Assembly: GCA_035236585.1 (NCBI GenBank)
Contig: CP141127.1
Span: 71,777,495-71,841,494 of the forward strand
Source of the DNA: Warburgia ugandensis
Lineage: Eukaryota > Streptophyta > Magnoliopsida > Canellales > Canellaceae
Direction of reading: 5' to 3'
DNA: 64,000 nt
In this document: in pieces, positions 36,961 through 50,515 of the stretch
Layout of the letters: the number at the start of each line of letters is the position of its first letter
Numbering within the stretch: the first letter of the stretch is position 1
The notes under the pieces: model-generated
Told to the model about the DNA's origin: nothing
The model's database searches: none
The model's input: the letters and a program-made list of their open reading frames with translations, nothing else
Translations under genes and position numbers: made by a program

Positions 36961-37263
36961 GTTGACGTGGGACGTTCCTATTGGATCGTCCATCCCGTTA
37001 GAGACCTGGGTCGTCCTCAGGTCACTCGGCCCTGGGGACGTCCCAGGGTCCTTGGTGGCTCTCCCAGAGGCCTATTCTCCATGATTTTTCATGCAAAAAC
37101 CTAGGGGAAATGAGCATAGGACTATGGGTGAGATGGGTTTGGGGAGTTTTTGAGCGTACCTGCTTCATGGCTGGTTTTCTCTCCACATTTTCCCCTCTTG
37201 GTCACTGCTCCACGATGGGTTTTCTCCAAGGTTTTGGGCTGCCATTAGAGGCACCCAAGAGCT

Positions 37264-37272
37264 CTATTTATA
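37264..37272 (-). promoter_or_regulatory. TATA box of solo LTR S1
   Basis: The minus strand reads TATAAATAG between GAGCTC-like words, at the same place as 60,145-60,153 in the sister copy. Confidence 0.65.
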
Positions 37273-38124
37273 GGGATTTTAAAGAGGGTTTTGGAGGGGT
37301 TCTAACCGCCTTTGAATGGCGGTGGAGAAACCTCCAGAATGGCGGTGGTTTCTTCTTGAAACACCGTCATTCCAGAAACCTCTAGGAGGTTGAAGATGGA
37401 GGGTGCCCGTATCAAAACGGGCACCTGTGTTTTTCAGGTTAAGTCGTTTTTTGTGAAATTTATAGTTTTGCCCCTGAACTTCAAAGGGCCATATCTTGCT
37501 CATTTTAACTCTGTTTTGGGTGATTTTGGTCTCGTCGGATTCCTTTTTTCTGAGACGCATCTAATGGAACCACTTTTAAGACCAAATTCCTGGGTTTAGT
37601 TAAGGAAACTAGAGAAATGACCAAAATGCCCTTTTCTTTAAAACTGAACTTTTCATTGCTAAACTTGGAATTTCAATATTACAAAATTGGAGTCATTATA
37701 GGTGGCCAACCCTAATACCCTCCTAGCATAGTATGCACTAGGAAAAAACACCCATCATAAAATAGCGAAAACACGAAATAAATAATGGAAAATCCATACA
37801 TAGTCCATCCCAAGAAGATCCAATCAATAAGATGTGCTAACACGTCAACAGTCATGCATTGAAAACAAGGTACAAATCATGTGAAATTAAAGATATTATA
37901 ATGTCAACAATGCATGATAAAGATAGTATTAGGAAAAACATGAGAGAGACATAAAGTTCATACATCAACTACTATCATAAATGAAGCTCTCAATGCGGAC
38001 ACATTATGATCCATGAAATTAGGGAAATACTAAATGTAATCACATACCTCGAGTGCGCGGTACTCCTAATCAAGCGTATAACTACCTCAACTTGCAGTCT
38101 CTAACTTACTTATTAGGTTAAAGT

Positions 38125-38129
38125 ACCAC
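38125..38129. repeat. Target site duplication ACCAC (left) of the 18.7-kb insertion
   Basis: ACCAC directly precedes TGTACCACCC and recurs at 56,810-56,814 after GGATATTACA. Confidence 0.85.
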
Positions 38130-38636
38130 TGTACCACCCTAAGTTTTTCTAACATTTTTTAAATAATAAAAGTAGTAATAATAAATATAGTGAGGATCCC
38201 TGATATCAAAAGGTTTTATTTACTAATATATTAAAAACATTCATTTAAAAACCCCCGGTTGTCATACCATTTCCAAAAACATCAACAAAATGATTGCAAA
38301 ATTAATATACACATGTTGCAATAAATTTAAACCAATACCAATATCAAATCCAACATAAAAAACTAAGGGTGCCTTTAATTTAAACAATAAATATCCAAGA
38401 TAATAATAATAATGTGGCCCAAGGTCTATCCATCATATTATTCTACCATACTTAATAACATGTCTATAGTATCATAACCAACTCAATTATGAGTATATAT
38501 AGCCCATAAAGATAATCTGAAATGGAGTCATCAAATCACTTCTGTCAAACAATTTGTCAGCAAGATAAAGATGGTCCCCCACTATTATCGCTGTCCTTCC
38601 ATGCTTTTGCCTTTCTTGCTGTTGCGCTCAATATCT

Positions 38637-38678
38637 GAGGCATTGTAAAACAAAGCAATGTCTCAGCAAGCTATTTTT
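38637..38678 (-). other. Paired hairpins in the left LTR
   Basis: GAGGCATTG (38,637-38,645) pairs with CAATGTCTC (38,656-38,664) with one wobble-type position, followed by AGCAAGCTAT. The right LTR has a weaker version at about 48,493-48,530. Confidence 0.65.
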
Positions 38679-41600
38679 TCTTAATGTACATAGACATTCA
38701 ATGTAATGATAATTATAGCATAAAAAGAATAATTGAATAACAAATACTGATATAAGTGTAGATCATAATATCCATGAAATACGAATGTCATAAATCATAT
38801 CAATATGGTAGAAAAACATCATGTGTAACAAAACATGTATTGCATGGATGTAAAGCGTGATCTGGTAAAATCTCATATGAACACATTGTCCATATGCAGG
38901 GCACCCAAGATAAGTGGATCCCATGAGTGTCCCATGCACTTGCACAATAGGTCATGAGTACTCATACCAATCCTCTAAGTGTCGTCACACCCAGGCACAC
39001 AGTAATATCACAATGCTCATCATGCATACACACAGAACAAGAGTATGGACCGTCATGCTGTAGTGGTAACCATACTCCCGTGTTTACTGACTGCTGCTCT
39101 CCATCGACACCATAACGAGAGACTCGTTGTCCGTCCACATGGGTGGGACTAGACCGATAGTCTAGATTAGCCATGATACCTAGCCCTATCAAGTGCCATA
39201 TGTAGGCAGGTGTCTATCATCCCATAAATTTAGAGGGGGTGGCTAGCCCTAATCCCTCCTAACTTGACATTCACCGAGTGAGAGCACCAATCATAAATCA
39301 CAAAAACATGAAAATTATATATCTTGAATTTAAAAACCCCAAATTTTTAGAATATAATTAAGTGAGAATTTGAAATTTTGAAAATAAAGTTGGAATTTAA
39401 TATTCCAAGAAAATTATTTTTTTTAGAAATAGAATCAAGAGATGAGACAAGAATATTTGGAATGTACTAAAAAAATCAAGTCTAACAACTATAAGTATAC
39501 TAAAATAAGAGTTTAGATGAAAAATCCATATATTCTTAATTTTTGGAATTTTATTTTTACTCATAAGGGTAAAATAGTAATTTCATTTTTGTGCGGGATC
39601 CACAAAAGTTAGGTGAGTTATGTGACAGCCACCACAAGGAATTTGGAATGATGAAAGTGGAAATCACCAATAAAATGAGGGGAAGATGGGCTGCTGATTG
39701 TTCCCGTCAATCCGCAAGGACCAGATTGAATCTAAGCCCTCGTTTTGATTTGAAAACTTAAAATCTTAATCCATAGCTCATTTTAACTCTAAATCAAGAC
39801 CAAAAAGAATCTATGGATTCCTGATGAAGAGTAGAATCTAATGGAAATATAAAATTTAGGTTTTATTCATTGTAAAATTCTATAAATTACAAAAAGAGGT
39901 ACTAATTTCCAAGATCAGTCAAATATGACATGATCAGACCTTGGATTTCTGATCCATTAGTGATCTAATGATGAGGGAACATGGAATCAAGAGTTAAATG
40001 TGACTAATCTATGATGAATTAATAAATTTAACCTTAATGGAAGAGAAATCTTAAAAATGGTCATGGATCTACTTGATCTAAGAAATCAAGCATGATCAGA
40101 CCATGGAAATTAGTTTGAATGATGATCTAAAGTTAAGATCATATGGATTGATGAGCCTGATGTGTCTAATTTGGGATAGATTAAGATCTATGCCCTTAAT
40201 TTTGATAAAATGGCCTAAGATCTTCTTGATCAGTTGGATTAAGAAAGATTAGATCATATGATGAAATGCATCAATGATCTAATGATGATACCACATTAAG
40301 ATAATGCGATAGATCTGAATAAAAATGAAAGATCAAGATCTAAACCTTTAATGAGATGAAAAATGAATAGAAATCAAAATATGATCATGGGATCAAAATG
40401 AACAAATAAGATATATTCAAATGAGCATGTGAGTCATTATATTCTGTTGTAAATGTTCTTTTATTTGCTTAGTAGATTTATTTATTTACACTTTAAATGT
40501 GAATGTGATGTAAATTACATCGAAAATGTAATTAAATGAAAATAGATATTGATGAACGTTTACAATGAATATGGACATGGACTTAATGATAGTAAAGGCT
40601 ATAGTTAGTAGGACAATATAAGGAATATCATTTCCTTATCCCAAATTAGGAGAATAATAAACCTCATGAATGACATTTTAAGTGTTCATGGATTTAATTA
40701 AAATCATATAGCAAGAGTATTTAGGGTTTAATGCTCATAGGGCCTGGCGACGTTTGTGATGTCTAAACGCCTCCTTATATGAGGATTGAATTAACCACTC
40801 TATGGGCAGCTTTTAACTGGTAAGCCTTAGTCAATTCTGTAATAAGGTGGAGTTGTCTAGTGTTAGGAAAAAAATAAACTATCTCCAACCAGTAAGACAT
40901 TAATTGGTTGAATAATAATAAGATCATAAAAGGATAGTAAACTATCTAATCCTAATAAAAATGGTAATTTAGATGATCAAAGATCAAACAAGATCCATAG
41001 GGAGATCTTAAATGATCAAAAATAATAAGAAGCATAATATTGTATTAGTATGTATGTTTTTGAATTAGTATGAATGTTAGATTGAATATAGATCAATAGA
41101 TTAGACCTTGATTAATATGATCCAAGGAAAAAGATCCAAATCATCCTATGTAAGGATGATCAAAAGAACAACTAGGAAGTATAAATGAGTTGAGGAATGA
41201 CTGCATATATATATATATATATATGATTTGATAAATACATGAAGGATATGATGATCAAGATCAATGAGAAGATGGATTGTTGAAAGTAAAGGTAGGTGGA
41301 CCTTAAGAATATATTCAATATAGAAGATACATATATTTTACACATGATCTTATCTTAATAACCATAAATTGATTATAATTGCCTTAGAATTGTGTATGAA
41401 TCAACAAATGATGTTGAAATGAATACAAAGTAATTGATTAAGTAATTATGAAATTACTTAAGGCAACAAATGATATGAAAATGAATACAAAGGGATTAAT
41501 TAAGTAATTATGAAATTACTTAATTGGTAGAATGAGAATATTTGAACTACATAAGTTGAACCCCCAAGTCTTAAGGAAATAAGTTATAGGCATGTCCTAT

Positions 41601-42326
41601 TATAACCAGACACACAGTCTGTATGTATGAAATATTATTTTTCATACAAGCATGAAGGCTTGTGATTTTGTTTTAAGATGGGCTTATGCCTGAGGATGCC
41701 AATGCTAGGAGAGTTATGAGAGTTTGGCCACCTGCTCTCCAAAATTGGTTATGATGATTATATAGTGCACAAAGAGAGGCAAAATGTCAGGTGGGGCTAT
41801 TATGGAAAGGTCACCACTGTGACAGCCATGGTTACCCCCATATGAACATGGCTATGTATTTTCCACCATGGTATCAATGGAGTATTATGCATTTATTCAG
41901 GCATGCTGTATGGATTGAGACTTCAAGCATGGTAGTCCTTTGAGAATATTTTGCATTATGATACAATTGATTATGGCATGATGAGATGTTATATGTTATG
42001 GCATGATAGGTGCCTTATTTTATGGCATGATGAGATGCCAGTAAAAGTATTACTGATGTTGTATTGGAGGATGATTCCCAATACAATATGATTATATATT
42101 AACACCTAGTGTTAATATTGAAATCAGTTTGAAAATGAGATATTATTGATGATATTGACTATATTCACAATTTTCAGTGATTTTATTTATATGTAATATA
42201 TACATATAATTCATATGATGAATAAAGGATGAAATGGTTATCCAATTGTATAAATTGATTTATATCATGGATATAAAGAACTGTTAATTTTGAGATATAT
42301 TGATTATATTTCTTAAATCCCCTACC

Positions 42327-42376
42327 AAGCATAACTTGCTGAGATATTGCAAATATTTGGATATTTATAATATCTC
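42327..42376 (+). other. Paired hairpins, first copy in the nested LTR
   Basis: AAGC-ATAA-CTTGCT is followed by GAGATATT (42,341-42,348), which pairs with AATATCTC (42,369-42,376). Confidence 0.7.
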
Positions 42377-42740
42377 AAATACATTTAAGGAAGATTGAAA
42401 GCTCAAGACTTGAGGATAATCATCACCAAACTACTACTCAGGGTATTTACTTTGAGGAAGATTGTATTAATGTTGTATTGGAGGATGATTCCCAAGACAA
42501 TATGATTATATATTAACACCTAGTGTTAATATTGAAATCAGTTTGAAAATGAGATATTATTGATGATATTGACTATATTCACAATTTTCAGTGATTTTAT
42601 TTATATGTAATATATACATATAATTCATATGATGAATAAAGGATGAAATGGTTATCCAATTGTATAAATTGATTTATATCATGGATATAAAGAACTGTTA
42701 ATTTTGAGATATATTGATTATATTTCTTAAATTCCCTACT

Positions 42741-42790
42741 AAGCATAGCTTGCTGAGATATTGCAAATAGTTGGATGTTTATAATATCTC
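42741..42790 (+). other. Paired hairpins, second copy in the nested LTR
   Basis: AAGC-ATA-GCTT is followed by GAGATATT (42,755-42,762) pairing with AATATCTC (42,783-42,790). Confidence 0.7.
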
Positions 42791-44888
42791 AGATACAGTT
42801 AAGGAAGATTGAAAGCTCAAGACTTGAGGATAATCATCACCAAACTACTACTCAGAGTATTTACTTTGAGGAAGATTGTATTGATTGTTTTGTAATTTGA
42901 ATTGTAATATTTGGACAAGCTATGTAATGACTACCGGGGATGTGTATGTGAACCACTAGATTGATTCTGATTTTAATAAAAGTATTTCTATTGTTATTCA
43001 AGTATGCATAATAAAGAAACCATGTTACAAATAATCTCAGTCAATCAAGACGTTATGATAATGCTAGATTTTGGATAACAATATGCAACATTAAATGTTG
43101 TCACCTGCCTCAATGAAGAAACAACCAAATCAGTCCTCTCAGCTCACGTACTAATTCGCATCATTTATTTCTCCCAATGTAATCCATTATAAGTTTTTCT
43201 CTTAAGTTGTGTCTATTTATGTATCGATTTGTATAATGATCCCCTAATCTAGCTTTGGATCAAGATCAATTATCTCGATCATCTAATTTATCTTTATTAA
43301 ATCAGTTTTCATAACATTCAATACACATCTAATCATTGATTAGAGTTGTAATTTTCCAATTTAATATCTCCTAATCACAAAAGGTTTAATTCATTCCATC
43401 TCAATGGAATTTGTGGCGATCCAATTGTTGGATCGTTCTTTAAAGCCTCTATTTATGTTTGAATCATTAAATCCAACTCTAATTATCACAAATTAGTTCA
43501 ATTTCATGCTCATCTACCCATTCTAGTGTATATCCATAATTTATGTTTTGATTTGACGGTTAGATCACTATCTAATCAACAAATTCAAAAATCCTAGTCA
43601 AATCAACGGCCTAAATCAATTTCTAGAGTGAATACACATGATTTGGTCCTTATATTCCTCAATTCATCCCTTGGATCATCTAATTGTCCAAGTTCTAGTG
43701 CATGATCATCCTCTGATTGATCTGATCTAAGTAATTGGATAACATTTCATGAATTTGATCTAACTAAATGTAATCATATCAAGATTATGATAACAAAATC
43801 ATGTCTGCGTCGTCGAGATGATTCTAATAGACGTTTTGGATAACAAAAATTAGGCTTAAATCACTCCTAAAATTGCAAAATGAACATTTTAGTTCATTTT
43901 TGGACAGTTCAGATCAAAATCCGACTCGAATTCACTTTACACTGGATTAAACCTGTAGAATCCCTTTACACCAGATTAAATCTGCATCGCGCATCACTTC
44001 TAAGCTTCTTGTGGATTCGTCTTGGGCATGACATCCATCGAGGATGATGTGCCCCGACCATCCACACTATTTTTGCTCAATTAGAGTCCCAGATGGTCTA
44101 TTTTTTTACCTATTTTCACAGTTTTTAAGGTTTTGAGGGTCCCTCAATCCAATGGACGGTTCAGATCATCCGTCTAAGATGTGTTTGAGATGAGTTTTCT
44201 ACTGTGTCGTGATTTTTCCTAGATTCAACTCTAGCCTTATGAAATCTTTGATCTAGGTGTTGGGGACAATAAAAGGTAATGGAGGAAAACCAATGGAAGG
44301 GAAGAACGAGAAGGAAATTGAATCATACTTATTAGATATGTGGGAAATCTGATCTTGATGGTTTTAACCAAGCATGAGAGATAGAGGGAAAAAGGCATGA
44401 TTGCAACACACTTCAGGTCATCAGTTGCTGCAACTCCATGTAAGAAAGTGAGATCTATCTATGGTGTTAACATAGTTAGATCTAATCACGTTTGATCGTG
44501 GAAAAAGAGGAGAATAGGAGGAGAAGAGGAAGGTGAATAGTGTTTAGGAAAATAGGGGTTTTTACCTTAAATATAGTTATTGTGAGATAATCACGATTAC
44601 TCACATAATTAGTAGGTTTCTTAATCCATTTTGATTTGTTTAAATTCTGGGACCCACATCAGTGTACTGTGGACCCAACTTATCAAATGATAATTTTGCC
44701 CTTTGTGAAATAATTGAGTAAATTTTTCTCCCGAGCTCCGATTTGGGCGTTCTTAATGTCGTTGGATTCTATTTTTTGAGTACAATTCAATTCTTGATGT
44801 TTCAATCCCCAATTCAATTCACAATATTTATAATTTTATAAATTCACTTTATTATTAAAAATTGAATATAAAATTTGAGGATATTACA

Positions 44889-44925
44889 TCCTTCCCACCT
44901 TATAAAAATTTCCTCCTCGAAATTT
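44889..44925 (-). promoter_or_regulatory. Polypurine tract and AAATTTC hairpin of the second Tekay element
   Basis: The minus strand reads GGTGGGAAGGA next to the LTR, preceded by AAATTTC-GAGGAG-GAAATTT. Same arrangement as at 3,648. Confidence 0.72.
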
Positions 44926-47900
44926 TTGTACATAGTTACCACTATACAAATAGCTTCGGGTGGGTCTGCCTCATCTCGTCGTCCATCTCCCATGTGGCTT
45001 CTTGCACCGAGTCAGAGGACCTTAACGAATGGAATGGTCTTAGTCCTCAACTCTTAGACCTTAAAATCCAAGATCAGTATATGTCTCTCCTCAAATGTCA
45101 AGTTAGGCTACAACTCTCTTGGAATCTGTTCAGGTACGTGAGACAAGTCTAATATGTACTTCTTCAACATGGACACATGGAAGATGTCATGCACACCTAC
45201 CAATTGTGGTGGCAAGACTAGCTAGTACGCCACTAGTCCAACTCTGCGTAAGATCTCAAAATGACCAATAAACCCTGGGACTAAGTTTCCCCTTATTTCC
45301 AAACCTCATCACTCCTTTCATAAGGGAAACCTTCAAGAATACATGTTCACCCATGGAAAACTCTAAGTTCTTCTACCTCTTGTCAGCATAACTCTTCTGG
45401 CGGTGATGGGCTGTCAACAGTCCTTTCCAAATAAGCTGGATTTGCTCAGCACACTGTTCCACCAACTAGGACTTCACCATGCATCTCTCCCCCATATCGC
45501 TCCAACATAAAGGTGACTGACAAGGTCTGCCATAAAGTGCCTCATATGGAGCCATGCCGATGCTCGCATGGTAGCTATTATTATAGGCAAAGTCAACAAG
45601 CAGCAAATGACCCTCCTAGCTACCCTTCCAATCCATGATGCAGACCCTCAACATATCCTCGATCATCCGGATGGTCCTCTTAGTCTGACCATCTGTCTAG
45701 GGTTGAAATGTTGTGCTAAACCTCAACCTCTATGCCAAGACCTCCTGCACACTTCGCTAGTACTTTGACGTAAACTAAGTGTCTCGATCTGAAATGATCA
45801 TCAAAGAGACCCCATGTAAGCTCACGAACTCCTTGACATACAGCTTTGCCAAGCTATCCATGGTCTGGTTCTGTCTAATAGGTAGAAAGTAAGCGGACTT
45901 GATCAATCTATCAACAATAACTCATATCATGTCATGTTCATTAGCAGTCATTGGAAGACCCCCAATGAAATCCATAGTAAGGTGGTCCCACTTTGACTCA
46001 GGAAGATCCAATGTTTAAAGCAACCCAGATAGTCACTGATGCTCCACCTTAACCTGTTGACAAGTTAAACATCATGCCACGCACTCTCCAGCATCCTTCT
46101 GCAACCCATTCCATCAAAAGTGTCGCCTGAGGTCCTGGTACATCTTCGTACCTCTAGGGCAAATTGTGTACTGAGATTGGTGTGTCTCCTAAAGTAACTT
46201 GAGCCTCAATTGCTCATCCGTCGGTACAACCAACCTACCCCTGAACCTGACACCACTGTCCACTCCTCTAATAAAATCAGCCTTGTCTCCCAATGTATCC
46301 CTGATCTGTGGCTATAGAATGTTGTCAAGAAATCTAGATCGAGTCGATAGGTTGGCAATCATCAATCTCGACTTCTTGCTCAAGGCATCTATGATGATGT
46401 TAGCTTTCCCTGGTTGGTATTGTATGGTAAAATCAAAGTCCTTAAGATATTCCATCCATCTACGCTACCTCATGTTCAAATCACTCTAAGTAAAGAAGTA
46501 CTTGAGGCTCTTGTGATCAGTAAATAACTCAAACTTCTTGCCATATAAATAGTATCTCTATGAATTCAGTGCAAATACTACTAATGCTAACTCTAGATCA
46601 TGAGTTGGGTAATTCACCTCATGTGTCTTAAGCTGCCTTGATGCGTGGGTGATTACGTTCCCATGCTACATCAACACCGCTCTTAGGCTCTTACCCGAAG
46701 CATCACAATAGACTACATAACCGCCTGATCCTGAAGGTAAGGCCAACACTGATGCAGTAGTTAGCCTCCTCTTAAGTTCCTGGAAGGTCTCCTCATAAGC
46801 ATCAGTTGAGATAAAATTGGTGTCTTTCTTGGTTAGGGTAGTCAAAGGTAATGCAATTCTTGAGAACCCCTCGTTGAACTAATGATAATAACCTATCAAA
46901 TCGAGGAAACTACGTACCTCAATCACTACTATGGGTCTCTCCTAGTGTAACACTGCCTCCACCTTGGCTGGGTCTTCAGCCATTCCATCCTTTGATACCA
47001 TGTGGCCTAAAACCTACACCTGCTCTAGCCAAAAATCACATTTACTGAATTTCGCATGCAAGCGATGCCGATGAAGGGTGTCCATCACTGTGTGGAGGTG
47101 CTCCCTATGTGTCTCATGGTTAAGTGAGTAGATGAGGATGTTATCAACAAAGACAATCATGAACCTATCTAAATAAGCTCGGAATACTAGGTTCATTAGG
47201 CCCATGAACACTATCGGCGCATTGGTCAAACCAAAAGGCATCACTAAAAACTCGTAGTGGCCATACCAACTCCTAAATGCAGTCTTAGATATATCCTCCT
47301 TTCTAATCCTCAACTGGTGGTATCTTGATCTCAGATCTATCTTTTAGAACACTTACTCTAATTAGAACTGATTGAACAAATCATAGATGCGAAACAAGGG
47401 GTATCAGTTCTTCACAATGACACTGTTCAGCAAACTGATAGTCAATGCATAGCCTCAATGATTCGTCCTTTTTTCTTGACGATGTCGTATGACTTGAGGA
47501 CAAGGCTGGTTATGATGAGCTCTCCTACACATAGGACACCGTTTTCTTTTAGGGATTTTGTCCTTTCTGGTTAATTGTTGCTGATGTTGGGGTTGTTGCG
47601 ACGCAACAAAAGGGAAGGGCCTTCTACTTGAACTAGCCTGCCCCACATTATCAATGCTCCGTTCGCCTTCAGTGCTATTCGATATAATCATGGGCTGGAT
47701 CTCGGCCTATTACTGCTATGGCTGTAGATGTGGCAAAATGATCTATAATACTTGTGTCACAATCTTTGCAACTTGACTGCTCGCACCTATAGACCTGATA
47801 GGGGTAACAACAGGTGGGGAGGGGTGGACCTAGTCTTCCTTCGAGGAGCCATCTTTAAGGAATTCAAGTATTACTAAGTGTAAGTTATTCCCTCTTAGTT

Positions 47901-47988
47901 CTCCTTCAACAACAATTCATGGACTGTCATATATATAAATGGACCCATGCAATGATTATGATGGAATAAACTGGGCTTCGATATGAAC
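44926..47988 (-). pseudogene. gag-pol remnant of the second Tekay element (fossil)
   Basis: Order on the minus strand from the right: a zinc-knuckle-like CPMCRRAHHNQPCPQ (47,455-47,691); reverse transcriptase with [20 protein letters not shown] and FVDNILIYS-type core (47,014-47,313); RNase H, integrase and chromodomain regions recognisable by matching the element at 542 nearly line for line down to 44,930. The piece is heavily decayed and cannot code. Confidence 0.8.
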
Positions 47989-50478
47989 TGTTACACCCTG
48001 GGGTTTTCTAACATTTTTTTAATAATAAAAGTAGTAATAATAAATATAGTCAGGATCCCTGATATTAAAAGGTTTTATTTACTAATATATTTAAAACATT
48101 CATTTAAAACCCCCGAGGGTTATACCATTTCCAAAAACATCACCAAATAACTACAAAATTAATATACATATGTTGTAATAAATCTAAACCAATACTAATA
48201 TCAAATCCAACATAAAAAACCAAAGGCGCCTTTATTTCAAACAATAAATATTCAAAAAACTTAATAATGTGGACCAAGGTCTATCCATCTTAATGTTCCA
48301 TCATACCTAATAACATGTCCATAGTATCATAACCAACTCCATTATGAGTATATATAGCCCATAAAGATAATCTAAAATGAAGTCTATCTAATCACTCACG
48401 TTGAACAATCTATCAGCAAGATAAAGATTGTCCCCACTATTATCACTTTCCTTTTGACGCTTTTACCTTTCTTGTTGTCTCACTCAATATATGAGGCTTA
48501 CAAAACAAAGCAATGCCTCAGTAAACTATTGATTATGTAGGTACATAGACATTTAATGTAATGATAATTATGGAATAAAAAAAATAATCGAATAATAAAT
48601 GTTGATATAAGTGTAGATCACAATATCCATGAAATACGAATGTCATAAATCATATCAATATGGTAGCAAAACATCATGTGTAATAAAACATGTATTTCAT
48701 GGATGTAAAGCATGATATAGTAAAATCTCATATGAATACAATGTCAATTGGGGGGATACCCAAGATAAGTGGGTCCCATGAGTGTCCCATACACTCTCAC
48801 AACAAGTTATGAGTATTCATACTAATCCTCTAAGTGTTGCCACACCCAAGCACACAATAATATATCAATGCTCATCATGCATGCACATAGAACAAGAGTA
48901 TGGATCATCATGCTGCAGTGGTAACCATACTCCCAGGTTTACCGACTGCCACTCCCAATCGACATCGTAACAAGAGACTCGTCGTTCGTCCACATGGGTG
49001 GGACCAGACCGATAGTGTGGATTACCCATGATACCAACCCCTACCAAGTGCCATCTGTGGCAAGTTGTCTATCATCCCATAAATTTAGAGGGCGGGTGGC
49101 CGGCCCTAGTCCCTCCTAGCGTGACATCTACTAGGTGAGAGCACCTGTCATAAATCACAAAAACATGAAAATCATGTAGCTCCTAAAACTAGGAGCACTT
49201 GTGTCTCACCATCCCAAGGCACCCCCCTCATCCCATGATTAGCCTCGCAAGGACTAGCCACCAATCCTCCACCATCAATTCTATGGAAATCATCAAATCT
49301 CAGTGAAGCGATGAAGAAGAGATATTTAAAATTCAAATTAGGCGTGTAATCCTCTTAGCTCGCCCACTATGATGTACCTGCCAATAGTACAGTACTAATA
49401 TCGTCATTTATTTCACTCAATGTAATCCATTATAAGTTTTCCCCATAAATTGTTTTTATTTATGTATCAATTTGTATAATGATCCCCTAATTTAGCTTTT
49501 GATCTAGATCAACGGTCTAGATTGTCTGATTTATCTTTATTAAATCAGTTTCCATAACATCCAATACTCATGTACTTCATTTGATTGTTGATTAGAGTTG
49601 TAATTTGACAATTTAATGACTCCTTATCACAAAAGGTTTAATTCATTCCATCTCAATGGAATTCATGGCAGTCCAACAGTGGATCATTCTTTAAAGCCTC
49701 TATTTATGATTGAATCATTAATTCCAACTTTAATTATCACAAATTAGTTCGATTTCATGTTCATCTATCCATTCTAGTGTATGTTCATAATTTATGTTTT
49801 GATTTGACGATTAGATCACTCCCTGATCGACAAATTCCAAAATTCTAGTCAAATCAATGGCTCAGATCAAATTTTACGATGAATACACATGATTTGGTCC
49901 TTAGATCCCTCAATTCATCCCTTGGATCATCTAAATGTCCAAGTTCTAGGGCATGATTGTCCTCTGATCAGCCTGATCTAAGTAATTGGATAACATTTCA
50001 TGAATTTGATCTTACTAAATGTGATTAGATCAAGATTTTGATGCTAAAATCATGTCTATGTTGTTGAGAAGATTCCAATGGATGTTTCGGATAAACAAAT
50101 TGGGCTTATATAGCTCCCAAAATTGCAAAATGAACATTTAAGTTCATTTTTGAATTTTCTAGATCAAAATCAGGACTAGAGTCAAATTTACACTAGACTA
50201 AACCAATGGAATCCCTTTACACTTGATTAAATCAGCATCCTTGGGATGCACCGCATGCATCTCACTTTCCAGGACACTAGGTGTCTCGTCTGACTGCAAC
50301 AGCATGTGTGCATCATTGTTGCGTGCGTGTGCACTATGCGTCGCGCGTCACATCTTAGCATCCCGTGGACGCGTCCTAGGCTCGACATCCATTGGGAAAG
50401 AGGATTTCCATAAGTGGCAAGGCCACATGTGTAAGGGCTATGAAGGAATTGTGAAAACTCCTAAGTGAGTTGATATGC

Positions 50479-50515
50479 AAATTTCGAGGACGAAATTTTT
50501 ATAAGGGGGGTAGAT
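50479..50515 (+). promoter_or_regulatory. AAATTTCG hairpin and polypurine tract
   Basis: AAATTTCG (50,479-50,486) and CGAAATTT (50,491-50,498) form a perfect 8-base stem with an AGGA loop, followed by ATAAGGGGGG just before the LTR. Confidence 0.8.

Larger units (their letters stand above)
35050..37700 (-). mobile_element. Solo LTR S1, 2.65 kb (fossil)
   Basis: Begins TGTCACGACCCAGG on the plus strand and has no internal region. The same family, inverted, lies at 59,720-62,325; both contain the phrases GAGATCTCTTGTTTTATAAA and GGTACCCGGGGACCACA (or reverse) and the same CpG-rich core. Perfect GGTGG duplications flank it. On the minus strand it has a TATAAATAG box. Confidence 0.87.
33715..38129 (-). 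mobile_element. LTR of a Tekay-like element, split by a solo LTR (fossil)
   Basis: Starts TGTGACACCCTAGG and follows the Tekay LTR layout: hairpin pair near 34,234-34,280, a CATGAGTACTCAT-like block, then the stretch interrupted at 35,050-37,700 and resumed with GGTGGCCAACCCTAATACCC. At 38,130 it is cut by another element. Its far end and its own internal region are not identified with certainty; the remnant at 56,815-57,735 may belong to it or to the block at 30,840. Confidence 0.6.
42061..42888 (+). repeat. 414-base tandem duplication inside the nested LTR
   Basis: The block starting GTATTGGAGGATGATTCCCA at 42,061 recurs at 42,475 with about ten differences by eye. The unit contains the conserved hairpin pair, so this LTR has two copies of it. 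Confidence 0.9.
39335..43030 (+). mobile_element. Degenerate plus-oriented LTR nested in the left LTR (fossil)
   Basis: It begins with AAAAACCCCAAATTTTTAGA, comparable to the LTR start at 50,516. It runs through blocks shared with 53,550-55,990 (for example TAATGATAGTAAAGG, AACGCCTCCTTA and GGCTTGTGATTTTGTTTTA). It ends near a GAACCACTAGATTGATTCTG phrase shared with 55,980. No clean duplication is seen at its ends, and no coding region lies inside. Confidence 0.72.
38130..44888 (-). repeat. Left LTR of the second Tekay element, split by an LTR insertion
   Basis: The head matches the right LTR at 47,989 (AATAATAAAAGTAGTAATAA, then GGATCCCTGATAT). After the insertion the LTR continues from about 43,030 to the end GAGGATATTACA, with phrases such as CATCTCAATGGAATT shared with 49,640-49,670. 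Confidence 0.82.
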
